Positions 25,601 to 36,591 of a stretch of DNA of 64,000 nucleotides are shown here, piece after piece. The notes under the pieces are model-generated. The model made no database searches. It had not been told where the DNA came from and saw nothing but the letters and a program-made list of their open reading frames with translations. Source of the DNA: Girardinichthys multiradiatus (lineage: Eukaryota; Chordata; Actinopteri; Cyprinodontiformes; Goodeidae); assembly GCF_021462225.1 (NCBI RefSeq), contig NC_061805.1, positions 1,673,001-1,737,000 on the forward strand, given 5' to 3'. The position numbers and the translations under genes are program-made. Numbering within the stretch: position 1 is the stretch's first letter; every line of letters begins with the position of its first letter.

Positions 25601-28600
25601 TTTCTGTGGAAGAAGAGTAGCAGTTGAATGCAGCTGAGGGACAAACTCACCAAAAATATCAGGGTCAACTAGTGGATATTTTGGGGATAAGAAGAGTTTC
25701 CGCTTTTTCTAGCTTTAGCTAACTATGTATCAGCCAGCTTCATTTCCAAACCACAACTCTTACTTATGAGCTAAGATCAGCTAATTTCAGTTAAATGAGA
25801 AAATTCAATTCAACATGTTTTAAGCAGAAATGTGCTCACTGTGTGATGCTTGAAACAGTGGTTGGGAGTACTTTGATCTGAAACTAAAAATGGAAGAAAT
25901 GGACAGATCGCTGCCATCTTCATCACTGTGACTTGTACAGGTCCTTCTCAAAATATTAGCATATTGTGATAAAGTTCATTATTTTCCATAATGTCATGAT
26001 GAAAATGTAACATTCATATATTTTAGATTCATTGCACACTAACTGAAATATTTCAGGTCTTTTATTGTCTTAATACGGATGATTTTGGCATACAGCTCAT
26101 GAAAACCCAAAATTCCTATCTCACAAAATTAGCATATTTCATCCGACCAATAAAAGAAAACTGTTTTTAATACAAAAAACGTCAACCTTCAAATAATCAT
26201 AGTACAGTTATGCACTCAATACTTGGTCGGGAATCCTTTGGCAGAAATGACTGCTTCAATGCGGCGTGGCATGGAGGCAATCAGCCTGTGGCACTGCTGA
26301 GGTCTTATGGAGGCCCAGGATGCTTCGATAGCGGCCTTTAGCTCATCCAGAGTGTTGGAGTCTTGAGTCTCTCAACGTTCTCTTCACAATATCCCACAGA
26401 TTCTCTATGGGGTTCAGGTCAGGAGAGTTGGCAGGCCAATTGAGCACAGTGATACCATGGTCAATAAACCATTTACCAGTGGTTTTGGCACTGTGAGCAG
26501 GTGCCAGGTCGTGCTGAAAAATGAAATCTTCATCTCCATAAAGCTTTTCAGCAGATGGAAGCATGAAGTGCTCCAAAATCTCCTGATAGCTAGCTGCATT
26601 GACCCTGCCCTTGATAAAACACAGTGGACCAACACCAGCAGCTGACACGGCACCCCAGACCATCACTGACTGTGGGTACTTGACACTGGACTTCTGGCAT
26701 TTTGGCATTTCCTTCTCCCCAGTCTTCCTCCAGACTCTGGCACCTTGATTTCCGAATGACATGCAGAATTTGCTTTCATCCGAAAAAAGTACTTTGGACC
26801 ACTGAGCAACAGTCCAGTGCTGCTTCTCTGTAGCCCAGGTCAGGCGCTTCTGCCGCTGTTTCTGGTTCAAAAGTGGCTTGACCTGGGGAATGCGGCACCT
26901 GTAGCCCATTTCCTGCACACGCCTGTGCACGGTGGCTCTAGGATGTTTCTACTCCAGACTCAGTCCACTGCTTCCGCAGGTCCCCCAAGGTCTGGAATCG
27001 GCCCTTCTCCACAATCTTCCTCAGGGTCCGGTCACCTCTTCTTGTTGTGCAGCGTTTTCTGCCACACTTTTTCCTTCCCACAGACTTCCCACTGAGGTGC
27101 CTTGATACAGCACTCTGGGAACAGCCTATTCGTTCAGAAATGTCTTTCTCTGTCTTACCCTCTTGCTTGAGGGTGTCAATAGTGGCCTTCTGGACAGCAG
27201 TCAGGTCGGCAGTCTTACCCATGATTGGGGTTTTGAGTGATGAACCAGGCTGGGAGTTTTAAAGGCCTCAGGAGTCTTTTGCAGGTGTTTAGAGTTAACT
27301 CGTAGATTCAGATGATTAGGTTCATAGCTCGTTTAGAGACCCTTTTAATGATATGCTAATTTTGTGAGATAGGAATTTTGGGTTTTCATGAGCTGTATGC
27401 CAAAATCATCCGTATTAAGACAATAAAAGACCTGAAATATTTCAGTTAGTGTGCAATGAATCTAAAATATATGAATGTTAAATTTTCATCATGACATTAT
27501 GGAAAATAATGAACTTTATCACAATATGCTAATATTTTGAGAAGGACCTGTAGACATGGGGACTCACAGCTTTGTCCAGGAACAGGCTGTCTCCGGTCAG
27601 ATGGTAGGTGCTCAGCAGGCCTCCCAGGATGCGTATGGTACTTTCAAACAGATTAACATCAACATTTTTGTTGAAGGTGAGCTCTGTTGCAACCCATCGC
27701 CTGGCTTCTTCAAACTCTGAAAGTCCACAGAAGCAGTTTGAAAGGGTTCCATGGATGACATTCCCTCTCACATTTTCCCAACTAAGTTTATTATCTGTAT
27801 TTTCCTAAAGTTTAAAAAGCAAGTTTTCAAAAATGAGAAGCTAAAACACATTAACAGATACAGGGGTTGGACAATGAAACTGAAACACCTGGTTTTAGAC
27901 CACAATAATTTATTAGTATGGTGTAGGGCCTCCTTTTGCGGCCAATACAGCGTCAATTCGTCTTGGGAATGACATATACAAGTCCTGCACAGTGGTCAGA
28001 GGGATTTTAAGCCATTCTTCTTGCAGGATAGTGGCCAGGTCACTACGTGATACTGGTGGAGGAAAACATTTCCTGACTCGCTCCTCCAAAACACCCCAAA
28101 GTGGCTCAATAATATTTAGATCTGGTGACTGTGCAGGCCATGGGAGATGTTCAACTTCACTTTCATGTTCATCAAACCAATCTTTCACCAGTCTTGCTGT
28201 GTGTATTGGTGCATTGTCATCCTGATACACGGCACCACCTTCAGGATACAATGTTTCAACCATTGGATGCACATGGTCCTCAAGAATGGTTCGGTAGTCC
28301 TTGGCAGTGACACGCCCATCTAGTACAAGTATTGGGCCAAGGGAATGCCAAGATATGGCAGCCCAAACCATCACTGATCCACCCCCATGCTTCACTCTGG
28401 GCATGCAACAGTCTGGGTGGTACGCTTCTTTGGGGCTTCTCCACACCGTAACTCTCCTGGATGTGGGGAAAACAGTAAAGGTGGACTCATCAGAGAACAA
28501 TACATGTTTCACATTGTCCACAGCCCAAGATTTGCGCTCCTTGCACCATTGAAACCGACGTTTGGCATTAGCATGAGTGACCAAAGGTTTGGCTATAGCA

Positions 28601-31600
28601 GCCCGGCCGTGTATATTGACCCTGTGGAGCTCCCGATGGACAGTTCTGGTGGAAACAGGAGAGTTGAGGTGCACATTTAATACTGCCGTGATTTGGGCAG
28701 CCGTGGTTTTATGTTTTTTGGATACAATCCGGGTTAGCACCTGAACATCCCTTTCAGACAGCTTCCTCTTGCGTCTACAGTTAATCCTGTTGGATGTGGT
28801 TCGTCCTTCTTGGTGGTATTCTGACATTACCCTGGATACCGTGACTCTTGATACATCACAAATACTTGCTGTCTTGGTCACAGATGCGCCAGCAAGACAT
28901 GCACCAACAATTTGTCCTCTTTTGAACTCTGGTATGTCACCCATAATGTTGTGTGCATTTCAATATTTTGAACAAAACTGTGCTCTTACCCTGCTAATTG
29001 AACCTTCACACTCTGCTCTTACTGGTGCAATGTGCAATCAATGAAGACTGGCTACCAGACTGGTCCAATTTAGCCATGAAACCTCCCACACTAAAATGAC
29101 AGGTGTTTCAGTTTCATTGTCCAACCCCTGTAGATTTGTGGTGCAGCAGTAAGGAAGTCCAGTTGTTTACAGATAGATGTTCTAAACATCAGTATACCTT
29201 GCTTGAGCCCAAGGATCCACATGGTATCCAGGGCATCAATCAGTGTGAGACCGAGACCGAACCACTCGCTGTAGGACCTGGAGATGGGCCTGAGCTCGTC
29301 ACGGCCCCAGGCATAGTCTCTATAACCCTTCCAGGCATGTCTGAAAGCTTCCCGCACTGCCTCTATCCGGCTTGTTTCTGGAACACACGGCCCACAGTTT
29401 ATTGGTGCAGACAACTTTGCAGACTGATTCAAAAACATGTTTTAACTACATTATAAAGTCTTTTTTTTTTTTATCTCTAGGAAAGGTCCTAAAAACATGA
29501 GGAAAAACACATGCATGTATCGACACAGGAAAGGGTAAAACCTACAATTACCTGAATCCTGTGAATGTTTGAGGTGAGGTGAATCCTCCTTGTTTTCTCC
29601 ATCTTTGTTGCCGTCAGTGGCCTGATCAGTGTCGATCACTGCACCACGCCAGCTGAAAGTCACCATTAATTAAAAAAAGAAACATTCATTTCTACATTCA
29701 GGTGATTTCACTGATATTTAAACATGGTAAGTAAAATGTGTTGTTTGCATATTATCAAAGGGTACATGGAGACAATGTGGTATGAACCTCAAACATCTGG
29801 AATGAGTTGCTGTACTTCCAACTCTTACCTGATGACTCTGTCCTCCTCTCCCTCCATCCTCACGTCAGCTGCCTTGTCTTCAGACAGGATATTAGATGCG
29901 TTTCCTTTATTCTGAAGACGGTTCTGAAGGATGGGAGGTCCTCTCTTATTGGATAATTTCCTCTGTCAAATAATGACACAACAACAACTATCAACAGATT
30001 CCATCTTTCCTTTAGAAAACCTAATATCTCCTAAAGAAAAGCAGATAAATCCACATAGGTTGAACTGCTACATGCTCATCCAACCCAAACGGGAGCCATT
30101 TGCTGTAAAGACAAACATATTAGTCTGTTAATTATTCGTAATTTAATGCTTTAATTTAATTTAATGCTCATTTAAATGGACTTTTACCAGTTGCACAAGA
30201 TGTGGGGGAATAAAATCTATTTTTCAATTCATTGAGACCCATAAATGGACGACTGTGAACTGACCGAGAAATGTCAAAGGTTAACTAATAACCTACTTTT
30301 GGTTGCCCTCACCCTTCGACAAGGCAAACCAGATTATAAAGTTCATAGCAGTTTATTGGCAAAGTGTTTGCAATGGTTGACCGTCGTTGAGAACCAGGGC
30401 TTTTGGGCTATAGAGTGCTTAGGACACAAAGATCTCCACACTCTAAACCAAAAATAAACCAAAATAAAGCCAATTACTGAAAACAGGTGGGATAGCTCCA
30501 ACATGTGTTACATGGACAGCCACTGTCATGGAAACATCTGTCAACATGATGCAGGGCAGCTAGTGGGTGCCAAACAAGAACAGTAGATGGCAGCCACAGG
30601 AGTGTAAAAGAATGTAGAAGAAGAATGGCAGGATTCAGTTCTGCATACTGATTGAAAGACCTTAGACTCATTTATTTTTGAGTAAGCTTAGTTGTTTGTG
30701 TACAGATTGTTTAAGCATTATTTTATTTATTGATTGTCTGAAGTATTTATTCTCCATTTCTTTTTTAAAATAAAAGGTTGTGAGCTCTTCATCATTAGCG
30801 GTGTGCAGCGGTGTATGACGTTTAATCACATCAGAGCCTATCTGAATCATAGGGTTCTATGATTTCCATGTTGCAGACAATGCGGACAGAACTGCAGAAT
30901 TTAACAAACAGGAATCCACTATAAAATGCAGAGTCTGACAGAATTTGATGATATAGGTGAATATGGGATAGACATATAGCAGTTTCTGAAGTCTTTTGGC
31001 CACTGCAGCCCCTGTACCTGTCGTTACATGATTAGGGAGGGGTTGTCTCGGCTCTCCATAAAAATAGGGTTAGGATGGGTTGATGGGGAAATACTTTTAA
31101 ATACCTTGGAAAAGCACTCAACATTCTGCTGAGCTGCACAACTTTGTCATATTTGTAAAAGCTGAATAAGTGAAAAGGTGAAACTGTTTGGCTATTGATT
31201 TGCTGAATTAGTTTTCTCTCGCTCCCTCACACTTATTCAGGAAAAAAGAATGGAACACGTGGAATTTAGGAAGAAATACAATGAAATTTGGAAAATAATA
31301 AAGTGGTTTTCATAGGGCCCTAGAATCGTATTCGTGCCTAAACATGAACCCTCCTCAATTTTGCTACCGGTGAATTTATTAAAAAAGGTGAATTTCCTAA
31401 AGAATAAATTTATCCCTAAATGTTTCTGTTCATTATTGTTTCTAAGTGTTTGCTGCTGCAATAAGAAAAAAAACCGTAAGGTTTTGAAACATTTTCACAA
31501 AAGTTGCTACAGGTTTTGTCTGAGTCTGTATATCGTGTGCCTCACTGGTTATCTTACTATAGATAAGATGATTTTATTTTGCTTTAGTGCTCCTGTGAAA

Positions 31601-34600
31601 TTCTGTAATTTCCTTTGGAACAGATATCCTGCTTGTGGTGATTCTAAGCCAGATATCTAACCTGAGAGAGCTGTTCAGGCAGCGGATGTTGGCCCTGTTT
31701 GACTGGCTCAGGAAGCACATGAGGTCTAAAGGGTCTCAGAAGGATGCTTCTCTCTGCGTCCTGCTCTCTCTCTGTAAAGCCTTGACAACAAACAACACAA
31801 CAGGCAGTATTTACTCCATGGATTATGAAATATTAAAATAAATGTGGCCAGGCACATAAGACCAACTTATCATTCAGTAAGCATGCAGCAAAAACAGCTC
31901 CCCGACAGCACTGACAACCAACCAGGGACTCAAAAGCAAAAGGTTATTCTGTTAACATACGGGAAAGCTACCTCTGAGGTGTTTGGCAACAGTGGGGTAG
32001 GAAGCCATTCCACAAATGAAAAGCAGTATGAGTGTGAACAGGGCAAGACTGCGCTGTAGCCTGGACAGTTGCTTCCATTTCTGAAGGCACACAGGAAGGG
32101 AAAGATGAAGAACAGTATAGATTTTCAGTAAGACTCAATATGGTTAATAGTTTAATATGCGCTGTTCCTGAATAGAAAACTAAACATTTCCAGCCACTAC
32201 TGTATAACAATTAAGCAAGGTAGAACATAAACAATACCTAAACAGAGACAGAAATATGTTCTGATATGGCTGTATGTGATAATAAGGTTTTAATAATAAA
32301 CAGATCATTTCCCCCTTGATCCTAGAGGCCATGTTGTCTGGGGCTTAAATGCCCCTGGTAGGGTCTCCCATGGCAAACAGGCTCTAGGTGACGGGTCAGA
32401 CAAAGAGCGGTTCGAGAATCCCTCATGACGACTACAGAATCGAGGCACGTGACGTCGCCCGGTACGGCGGAGCCGGGGTCCCACCCTGGAACCAGGCCTG
32501 GGGTCGGGACTCGTCGGAGAGCGCCTGGTGGCCGGGTTGCTCCACGCGGGACCCGGCTGGGCCAAGCCCGAACGAGAGACGCGAGACCATCCCCCAGTAG
32601 GCCCACCACCTGCAGGGGGAACCATGAGGGACCGGTGCAAAGAGGATTGGGTGGCGGACGAAGGTGGAGACCTCGGCGGCCCGATCCCCGGATGCTTAGG
32701 CTGGCTCTAGGGACATGGAATGTCACCTCGCTGGGGGGGAAGGAGCCTGAGATTGTGCGGGAGGTCGAGAGATATCGACTAGAAATAGTCGGGCTCGCCT
32801 CCACGCACAGCGTGGGCTCTGGAACCCATCTCCTTGAGAGGGGTTGGACTCTGTTCTACTCTGGAGTAGCCCACGGGGAGAGGCGGCGGGCTGGTGTGGG
32901 TTTGCTTGTTGCCCCCCAGCTCAGCCGTCTCGTGTTGGGGTTTACCCCAGTGGATGAGAGGGTCGCATCTCTGCGCCTTCGGGTTGGGGAGAGGTCTCTG
33001 ACTATCATTTCGGCATACGGGCCGAGTGGTAGTGCGGAATACCCGGCCTTCTTGGCGTCCCTGTCCGGGGTGCTGGATAGTGCCCCTCCGGGGACTTTAT
33101 TATTCTGCTGGGGGACTTCAACGCCCACGTCGGGAATGACAGTGACACCTGGAGAGGTGTGATCGGGAGGAATGGCCTCCCCGATCTGAATCCAAGCGGT
33201 GTTTGTTATTGGACTTGTGTGCTAGTCACGGATTGTCCATAATGAACACCATGTTCAAACATAAGGGTGTCCATCAGTGCACTTGGCACCAGGACACCCT
33301 AGGCAGGAGGTCGATGATCGACTTTGTTGTCGTATCATCAGACCTTCGGCCGCATGTTTTGGACACTTGGGTGAAGAGAGGGGCTGAACTGTCCACTGAT
33401 CACCACCTGGTGGTGAGTTGGATCCACTGGAGGAGGAGAAAGCCGGACAGACTTGGCAGGCCCAAGCACATAGTGAGGGTCTGCTGGGAACGTCTGGCAG
33501 AGCCCTCAGCCAGGGATGTATTCAACTCCCTCCTCCGGGGGAGCTTCGACCAGTTCCCGGGGGATGTTGGAGACATAGAGTCCGAGTGGACCATGTTCTC
33601 CACATCTATTGTCGATGCTGCTGCCCGTAGCTGCGGCCGTAAGGTCTGCGGTGCCTGTCGCGGCGGCAATCCCCGAACCCGGTGGTGGACACCGGCAGTA
33701 AGGGACGCTGTCAAGCTGAAGAAGGAGTCCTATCGGCTGTGGTTGGCTTGTGGGACTCCTGAGGCGGCTGACGGGTACCGTGGGGCCAAGCGTGCCGCGG
33801 CCCGGGCTGTGGCAGAGGTAAAAACTCGGACCTGGGAGGAGTTCGGTGAGGCCAGGGAGAAGGACTACCGGTTGGCCTCGAAGCGATTCTGGCAAACCGT
33901 CCGGCGCCTCAGGAGGGGGAAGCAGTGCTTCACCAACACTGTTTACAGTGGGGGTGGGGAGCTGCTGACCTCGACTGGGGACATTATCGGGCGGTGGAAG
34001 GAGTACTTCGAGGATCTCCTCAATCCTGCCATCACGCATTCCCTGGTGGAAACAGAGGCTGGGGACTCGGGGCTGGACTCTTTCATCACCCAGGCGGAAG
34101 TCACCGAGGTGGTTAAAAAGCTCCGCGGTTTCAAGGCTTCGGGGTTGGATGAGAGCCACCCTGAGTACCTCAAGTCTTTGGATGTTGTGGGGCTGTCATG
34201 GTTGACACGCCTCTTCAACATTGCGTGGCGGACGGGGACAGTGCCTTTGGATTGGCATACTGGGGTGGTGGTCCCCCTTCATAAGAAGGGTGACCGGAGG
34301 GTGTGTTCCAACTACAGGGGGATCACACTCCTCAGCCTCCCTGGTAAGGCCTACGCCAGGGTATTGGAGAGGAGAGTCCGGCCGATAGTCGAACCCCGGC
34401 TTCAGGAGTAGCAGTGTGGTTTTCGTCCCGGCCGTGGGATACTGGACCAGCTCTATACCTTCTACAGGGTACTCGAGGGTTCATGGGAGTTTGCCCAACA
34501 CATGTGTTTTGTGGACCTGGAGAAAGCATTCGACTGTGTCCCTCGTGATGCCCTGTGGGGGGTGCTCCAGGAGTATGGAATCAGTGGCTCTTTACTAGGG

Positions 34601-36517
34601 GCCATCCGGTCCCTGTACGAGCGGAGCAGGAGTTTGGTTCACATTGCCGGCACTAAGTCGGACCTGTTCTCGGTGTATGTTGGACTCCAGCAGGGCTGCC
34701 CTTTGTCACCGGTCCTGTTCATAACTTTTATGGACAGGATTTCTAGACGCAACCAAGGGCCAGAGGGGTCTGGTTTGGGGACCAAAGGATTTCGTCTCTT
34801 CTTTTTGCAGATGACGTGGTCCTGCTGGCCCCCTCTAGCCAAGACCTACAGCATGCAGCGGGGCGGTTCGCAGCCGAGTGTGAAGCGGCTGGGATGAGGA
34901 TCAGCTCCTCCAAGTCCGAGGCCATGATTCTCGACCGGAAAAGGGTGGTTTGTCCTCTTCAGGTTGGAGGGGAGTTCCTGCCTCAAGTGGAGGAGTTTAA
35001 GTATCTCGGGGTCTTGTTCACGAGTAAGGGAAGAATGGAGCGGGAGATCGACAGACGGATGGGTGCGGCTGCCACAGTAATGGGGGCGCTGTGCCGGTCC
35101 GTTGTGGTGAAGAGAGAGCTGAGCTGAAAAGCAAAGCTCTCGATTTACCGGTCGGTCTACGTTCCTACCCTTACCTATGGCCATGAACTTTGAGTCATGA
35201 CCGAAAGAATGAGATCCCGGATACAAGCGCCTGAAATAAGCTTCCTCCGTAGGGTGGCCGGGCACTCCCTTAGTGATAGGGTGAGGAGCTCGGCCATCCG
35301 GGAGGGGCTCGGAGTAGAGCCGCTGCTCCTCCACATCGAGAGGAGCCAGTTGAGGTGGCTCGGGCATCTATACCGGATGCCTCCTGGACACCTTCCTCGG
35401 GAGGTGTTCCAGGCACGTCCCACTGGAAGGAGGCCCAGGGGACGGCCCAGGACACGCTGGAGGGACTATGTCTCTCGGCTGGCCTGGGAACGCCTTGGGC
35501 TCCCCCCGGAGGAGCTGGAAGAGGTGTCTGGGGAGAGGGACGTCTGGGCGTCTCTGCTGAGTCTGCTGCCCCCGCGACCCGGTCCCGAATAAAGCGGAAG
35601 ACGACGAGTACGAGATCATTTCCCCCTTTGATTGAATCTCTCATGTTCATTCAGCTGGGGAGAAAAATGTTGCATACAGTCTTTTAGCCTTTTAGCTTTA
35701 GATGCTTATTAAAAAAGCAAAATACCCATAAAAACTGTTATTAGTTCATGTTGATGTGAAGTGATGCCGACGGATGCTGTGTTGATGCTGGTCATACCAG
35801 CGACCTCAAAGATTAATATTATCATTTTTCTTCAAGCACAAGAAAAATTCCTTACCACAGAGGACTTAATGAGCTAATAATCTCTATTAGAAAGATTGGA
35901 TTAGAACCAGCTCTTACCAGTAAACTCCCAAGGATTATTAATGTCATTTGATTTGTTTTTCTCTGTATCATTGTAATGTTTTTCCTCATGTACAGCGCTT
36001 TGAGTGCCTTGTTGCTGAAAAGCGATATATAAATAAACTTGACTTGATTTAAAGTGTGAGCTTGAATCACTGCATGTTAAAAGAAGTACATGAAGTCCAG
36101 ACAGACACGTGTCCTTGACTCTACAATGGTGCCTCCATGTTTATAGATGGAATTATACTGTGAATATCTCTGACTTTCAAAGAACAATTTAGGACAGTTT
36201 TGGCCCTCAGTAAACCTTCACCTTTGATGATATTCAACATGAGAATTTAGCGACCATTCAAAGTTGTTTTGAGGCTTTGAGTGACCTTAGGTTTTTCCCA
36301 CTTACAATAGTGTGTAATTGTTTTCTTCCAATAAGCTACAATGTGTATCAAAATGCTTAAAGAAAGAAAAGGGTCCTTGACAGGTTTGGGGGGGACACAG
36401 AAACCTACTTACCCTCCAGCAGGACTGCCTCCTCCACTGCTTGTTATTGTTGTAGCTCCTTCTCTGTTGTCCAGTGAAGTGGACAGACACGTAGTCCGGT
36501 CGGCTCGGTATCTGCAT
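19699..36517 (-). CDS. man1b1: ER mannosyl-oligosaccharide 1,2-alpha-mannosidase (GH47), 13 coding exons
   Basis: MAN1B1 trims one mannose from Man9GlcNAc2 on glycoproteins and marks misfolded ones for ER-associated degradation. Coding exons in transcript order: 36413-36517, 31972-32080, 31662-31780, 29829-29962, 29552-29652, 29198-29377, 27568-27716, 25415-25603, 24198-24388, 22240-22360, 21459-21653, 20902-21033 and 19699-19905. The sum is 1932 bp with consistent phases, giving 643 aa (human 699). There is a basic cytosolic tail ending [17 protein letters not shown], a signal-anchor at about 46-63, a variable stem, then the GH47 domain from about residue 195. Expected catalytic residues are present: Glu217 (GRDELRP), Asp407 ([10 protein letters not shown]), Glu542 (RPETVESL), and the calcium-binding Thr631 (VFNTEAHP). 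The introns carry two Tc1 elements, L2 and Rex3-like LINEs and a MITE, none of which breaks an exon. Confidence 0.96.
20380..20450 (-). mobile_element. LINE (L2-type) 3' tail fragment in man1b1 intron 12
   Basis: The wording ATTCAATTTAATTTAATTTA followed by GCGCCAATTAACAGG and GTCGTCTCAAAGCACTTTAC is the reverse complement of the 3' tail of the L2-type element at 22545-24056. Only the tail is recognisable; the left and right limits are uncertain. Confidence 0.65.
22545..24056 (+). mobile_element. 5'-truncated L2-type LINE, antisense in man1b1 intron 9
   Basis: About 1.5 kb of the 3' end of a fish L2-type non-LTR retrotransposon. The last part of ORF2 is readable at 22600-23102 ([32 protein letters not shown], then a stop, [25 protein letters not shown], ending FLFDKAYS). 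A long 3' UTR follows, with GGAGGTTTCTTCCTGTTAAA, and a tail of TGAATTGAATTGAATT. An internal deletion near 22560 and the in-frame stop show it is dead. Confidence 0.85.
24066..24082 (+). repeat. (AT)n microsatellite at the end of the L2 element
   Basis: About eight AT units directly after the LINE tail. It is a simple repeat, perhaps grown from the LINE end. Confidence 0.8.
25938..27550 (-). mobile_element. Tc1-like transposon, family A copy 2, in man1b1 intron 7
   Basis: A 1613-bp element with TA at 25936-25937 and 27551-27552 and the same long inverted repeats as copy 1 (3709-5203). The transposase starts at 27220-27222 on the minus strand. It is broken by a one-base insertion after GVETS (about 26938-26941) and another near 26358-26360 (RDSR followed by an out-of-frame tail). 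It retains the full DDE region deleted in copy 1: QHDLAPAHS with 34 residues to the Glu of NPIENLWD, a DD34E signature. The right end lies 17 bp from the donor of man1b1 exon 7. Confidence 0.93.
26330..27222 (-). pseudogene. Frameshifted DD34E transposase (family A, copy 2)
   Basis: The N-terminal DNA-binding half (27222-26938) has two HTH segments, and the catalytic half (26930-26343) has the Asp of LFSDESK, the Asp of QHDLAPAHS and the Glu of IENLWD. They lie in different frames because of a single-base insertion, and a second insertion shifts the last ~50 residues. Only two indels separate it from an open frame, so it decayed recently compared with the Tc1 remnant in dpp7. Confidence 0.88.
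27861..29130 (-). mobile_element. Tc1/mariner DD36E transposon, family B copy 2, full length, in man1b1 intron 6
   Basis: A 1270-bp element bounded by TA 27859-27860 and TA 29131-29132. Its inverted ends read CAGGGGTTGGACAATGAAAC at left and the reverse complement at right; the short inverted repeats continue to ACACCTG. It is the same length as copy 1 at 5206-6475. It carries one uninterrupted transposase gene (27913-28944) that fills most of the element. Transcription would be parallel to man1b1. Complete ends plus an open frame make it a candidate for an autonomous element. Confidence 0.95.
27913..28944 (-). CDS. Intact Tc1/mariner transposase with DD36E spacing
   Basis: A single open frame of 343 codons from ATG 28942-28944 to the stop near 27913. 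Residues 1-110 contain two HTH segments ([17 protein letters not shown] and [15 protein letters not shown]) with a basic RRKRK stretch between. The catalytic residues are Asp152 (LFSDEST), Asp243 (QDDNAP) and Glu280 (NIIEPLW). There are 36 residues between the second Asp and the Glu, not the 34 of classical Tc1. The [15 protein letters not shown] block is the usual Tc1 core. Length and spacing fit the DD36E 'Incomer' family as I remember it. The frame has no stop or shift, in contrast to copy 1. Activity is not shown. Confidence 0.92.
   Translation of the reverse strand: MGDIPEFKRGQIVGACLAGASVTKTASICDVSRVTVSRVMSEYHQEGRTTSNRINCRRKRKLSERDVQVLTRIVSKKHKTTAAQITAVLNVHLNSPVSTRTVHRELHRVNIHGRAAIAKPLVTHANAKRRFQWCKERKSWAVDNVKHVLFSDESTFTVFPTSRRVTVWRSPKEAYHPDCCMPRVKHGGGSVMVWAAISWHSLGPILVLDGRVTAKDYRTILEDHVHPMVETLYPEGGAVYQDDNAPIHTARLVKDWFDEHESEVEHLPWPAQSPDLNIIEPLWGVLEERVRKCFPPPVSRSDLATILQEEWLKIPLTTVQDLYMSFPRRIDAVLAAKGGPTPY
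32318..35612 (+). mobile_element. Rex3-like (RTE-clade) LINE, nearly full length, antisense in man1b1 intron 1
   Basis: A 3295-bp non-LTR retrotransposon between two identical 16-bp target duplications (AGATCATTTCCCCCTT at 32302-32317 and 35613-35628). It encodes an apurinic-type endonuclease then a reverse transcriptase. The 3' end is a short GAC-rich tail (GAAGACGACGAGTACG), not poly(A), as in the RTE clade. The sites of the standard fish Rex3 PCR primers, as I recall them, are recognisable at 34253-34272 (one mismatch) and 34691-34711. Frameshifts and stops make the copy inactive, yet the perfect duplications suggest a fairly young insertion. Confidence 0.9.
32425..35592 (+). pseudogene. 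Broken Rex3-like endonuclease/reverse transcriptase
   Basis: From about 32695 the frame reads the AP-endonuclease start ([13 protein letters not shown]), then [19 protein letters not shown] frameshift lies near 33105, and the frame resumes at 33203 with [12 protein letters not shown] and [20 protein letters not shown]. The reverse transcriptase follows: [21 protein letters not shown] at 34409-34411, then [27 protein letters not shown], a frameshift near 34775 and the active-site FADDVVLL block at about 34803-34830. TGA codons at 35125-35127 and 35191-35193 interrupt the C-terminal part, which ends at TAA 35590-35592. Five or so lesions make it non-coding. Confidence 0.88.
35895..36055 (+). 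mobile_element. LINE 3' tail fragment
   Basis: The segment TACAGCGCTTTGAGTGCC followed by GCGATATATAAATAAACTTG and ACTTGATT has the wording of a fish LINE 3' end with a short TTGACT repeat tail. Only the tail can be identified, in man1b1 intron 1. Confidence 0.5.
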
Positions 36518-36591
36518 GTCTGTGACCAAGCATTGACACAGAAGTCGTGGTGGTAATATTAATGCAAACAGGGCAACGTCAATAAATCAGG

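Noticed and set aside
28387..29044. Plus-strand frames across element B copy 2
   Set aside because: They are shadows of the intact minus-strand transposase and recur in copy 1 for the same reason.
32322..32804. A 160-codon minus-strand frame at the left end of the LINE
   Set aside because: It is the antisense shadow of the G+C-rich 5' part of the Rex3-like element, whose plus strand carries the recognisable endonuclease.
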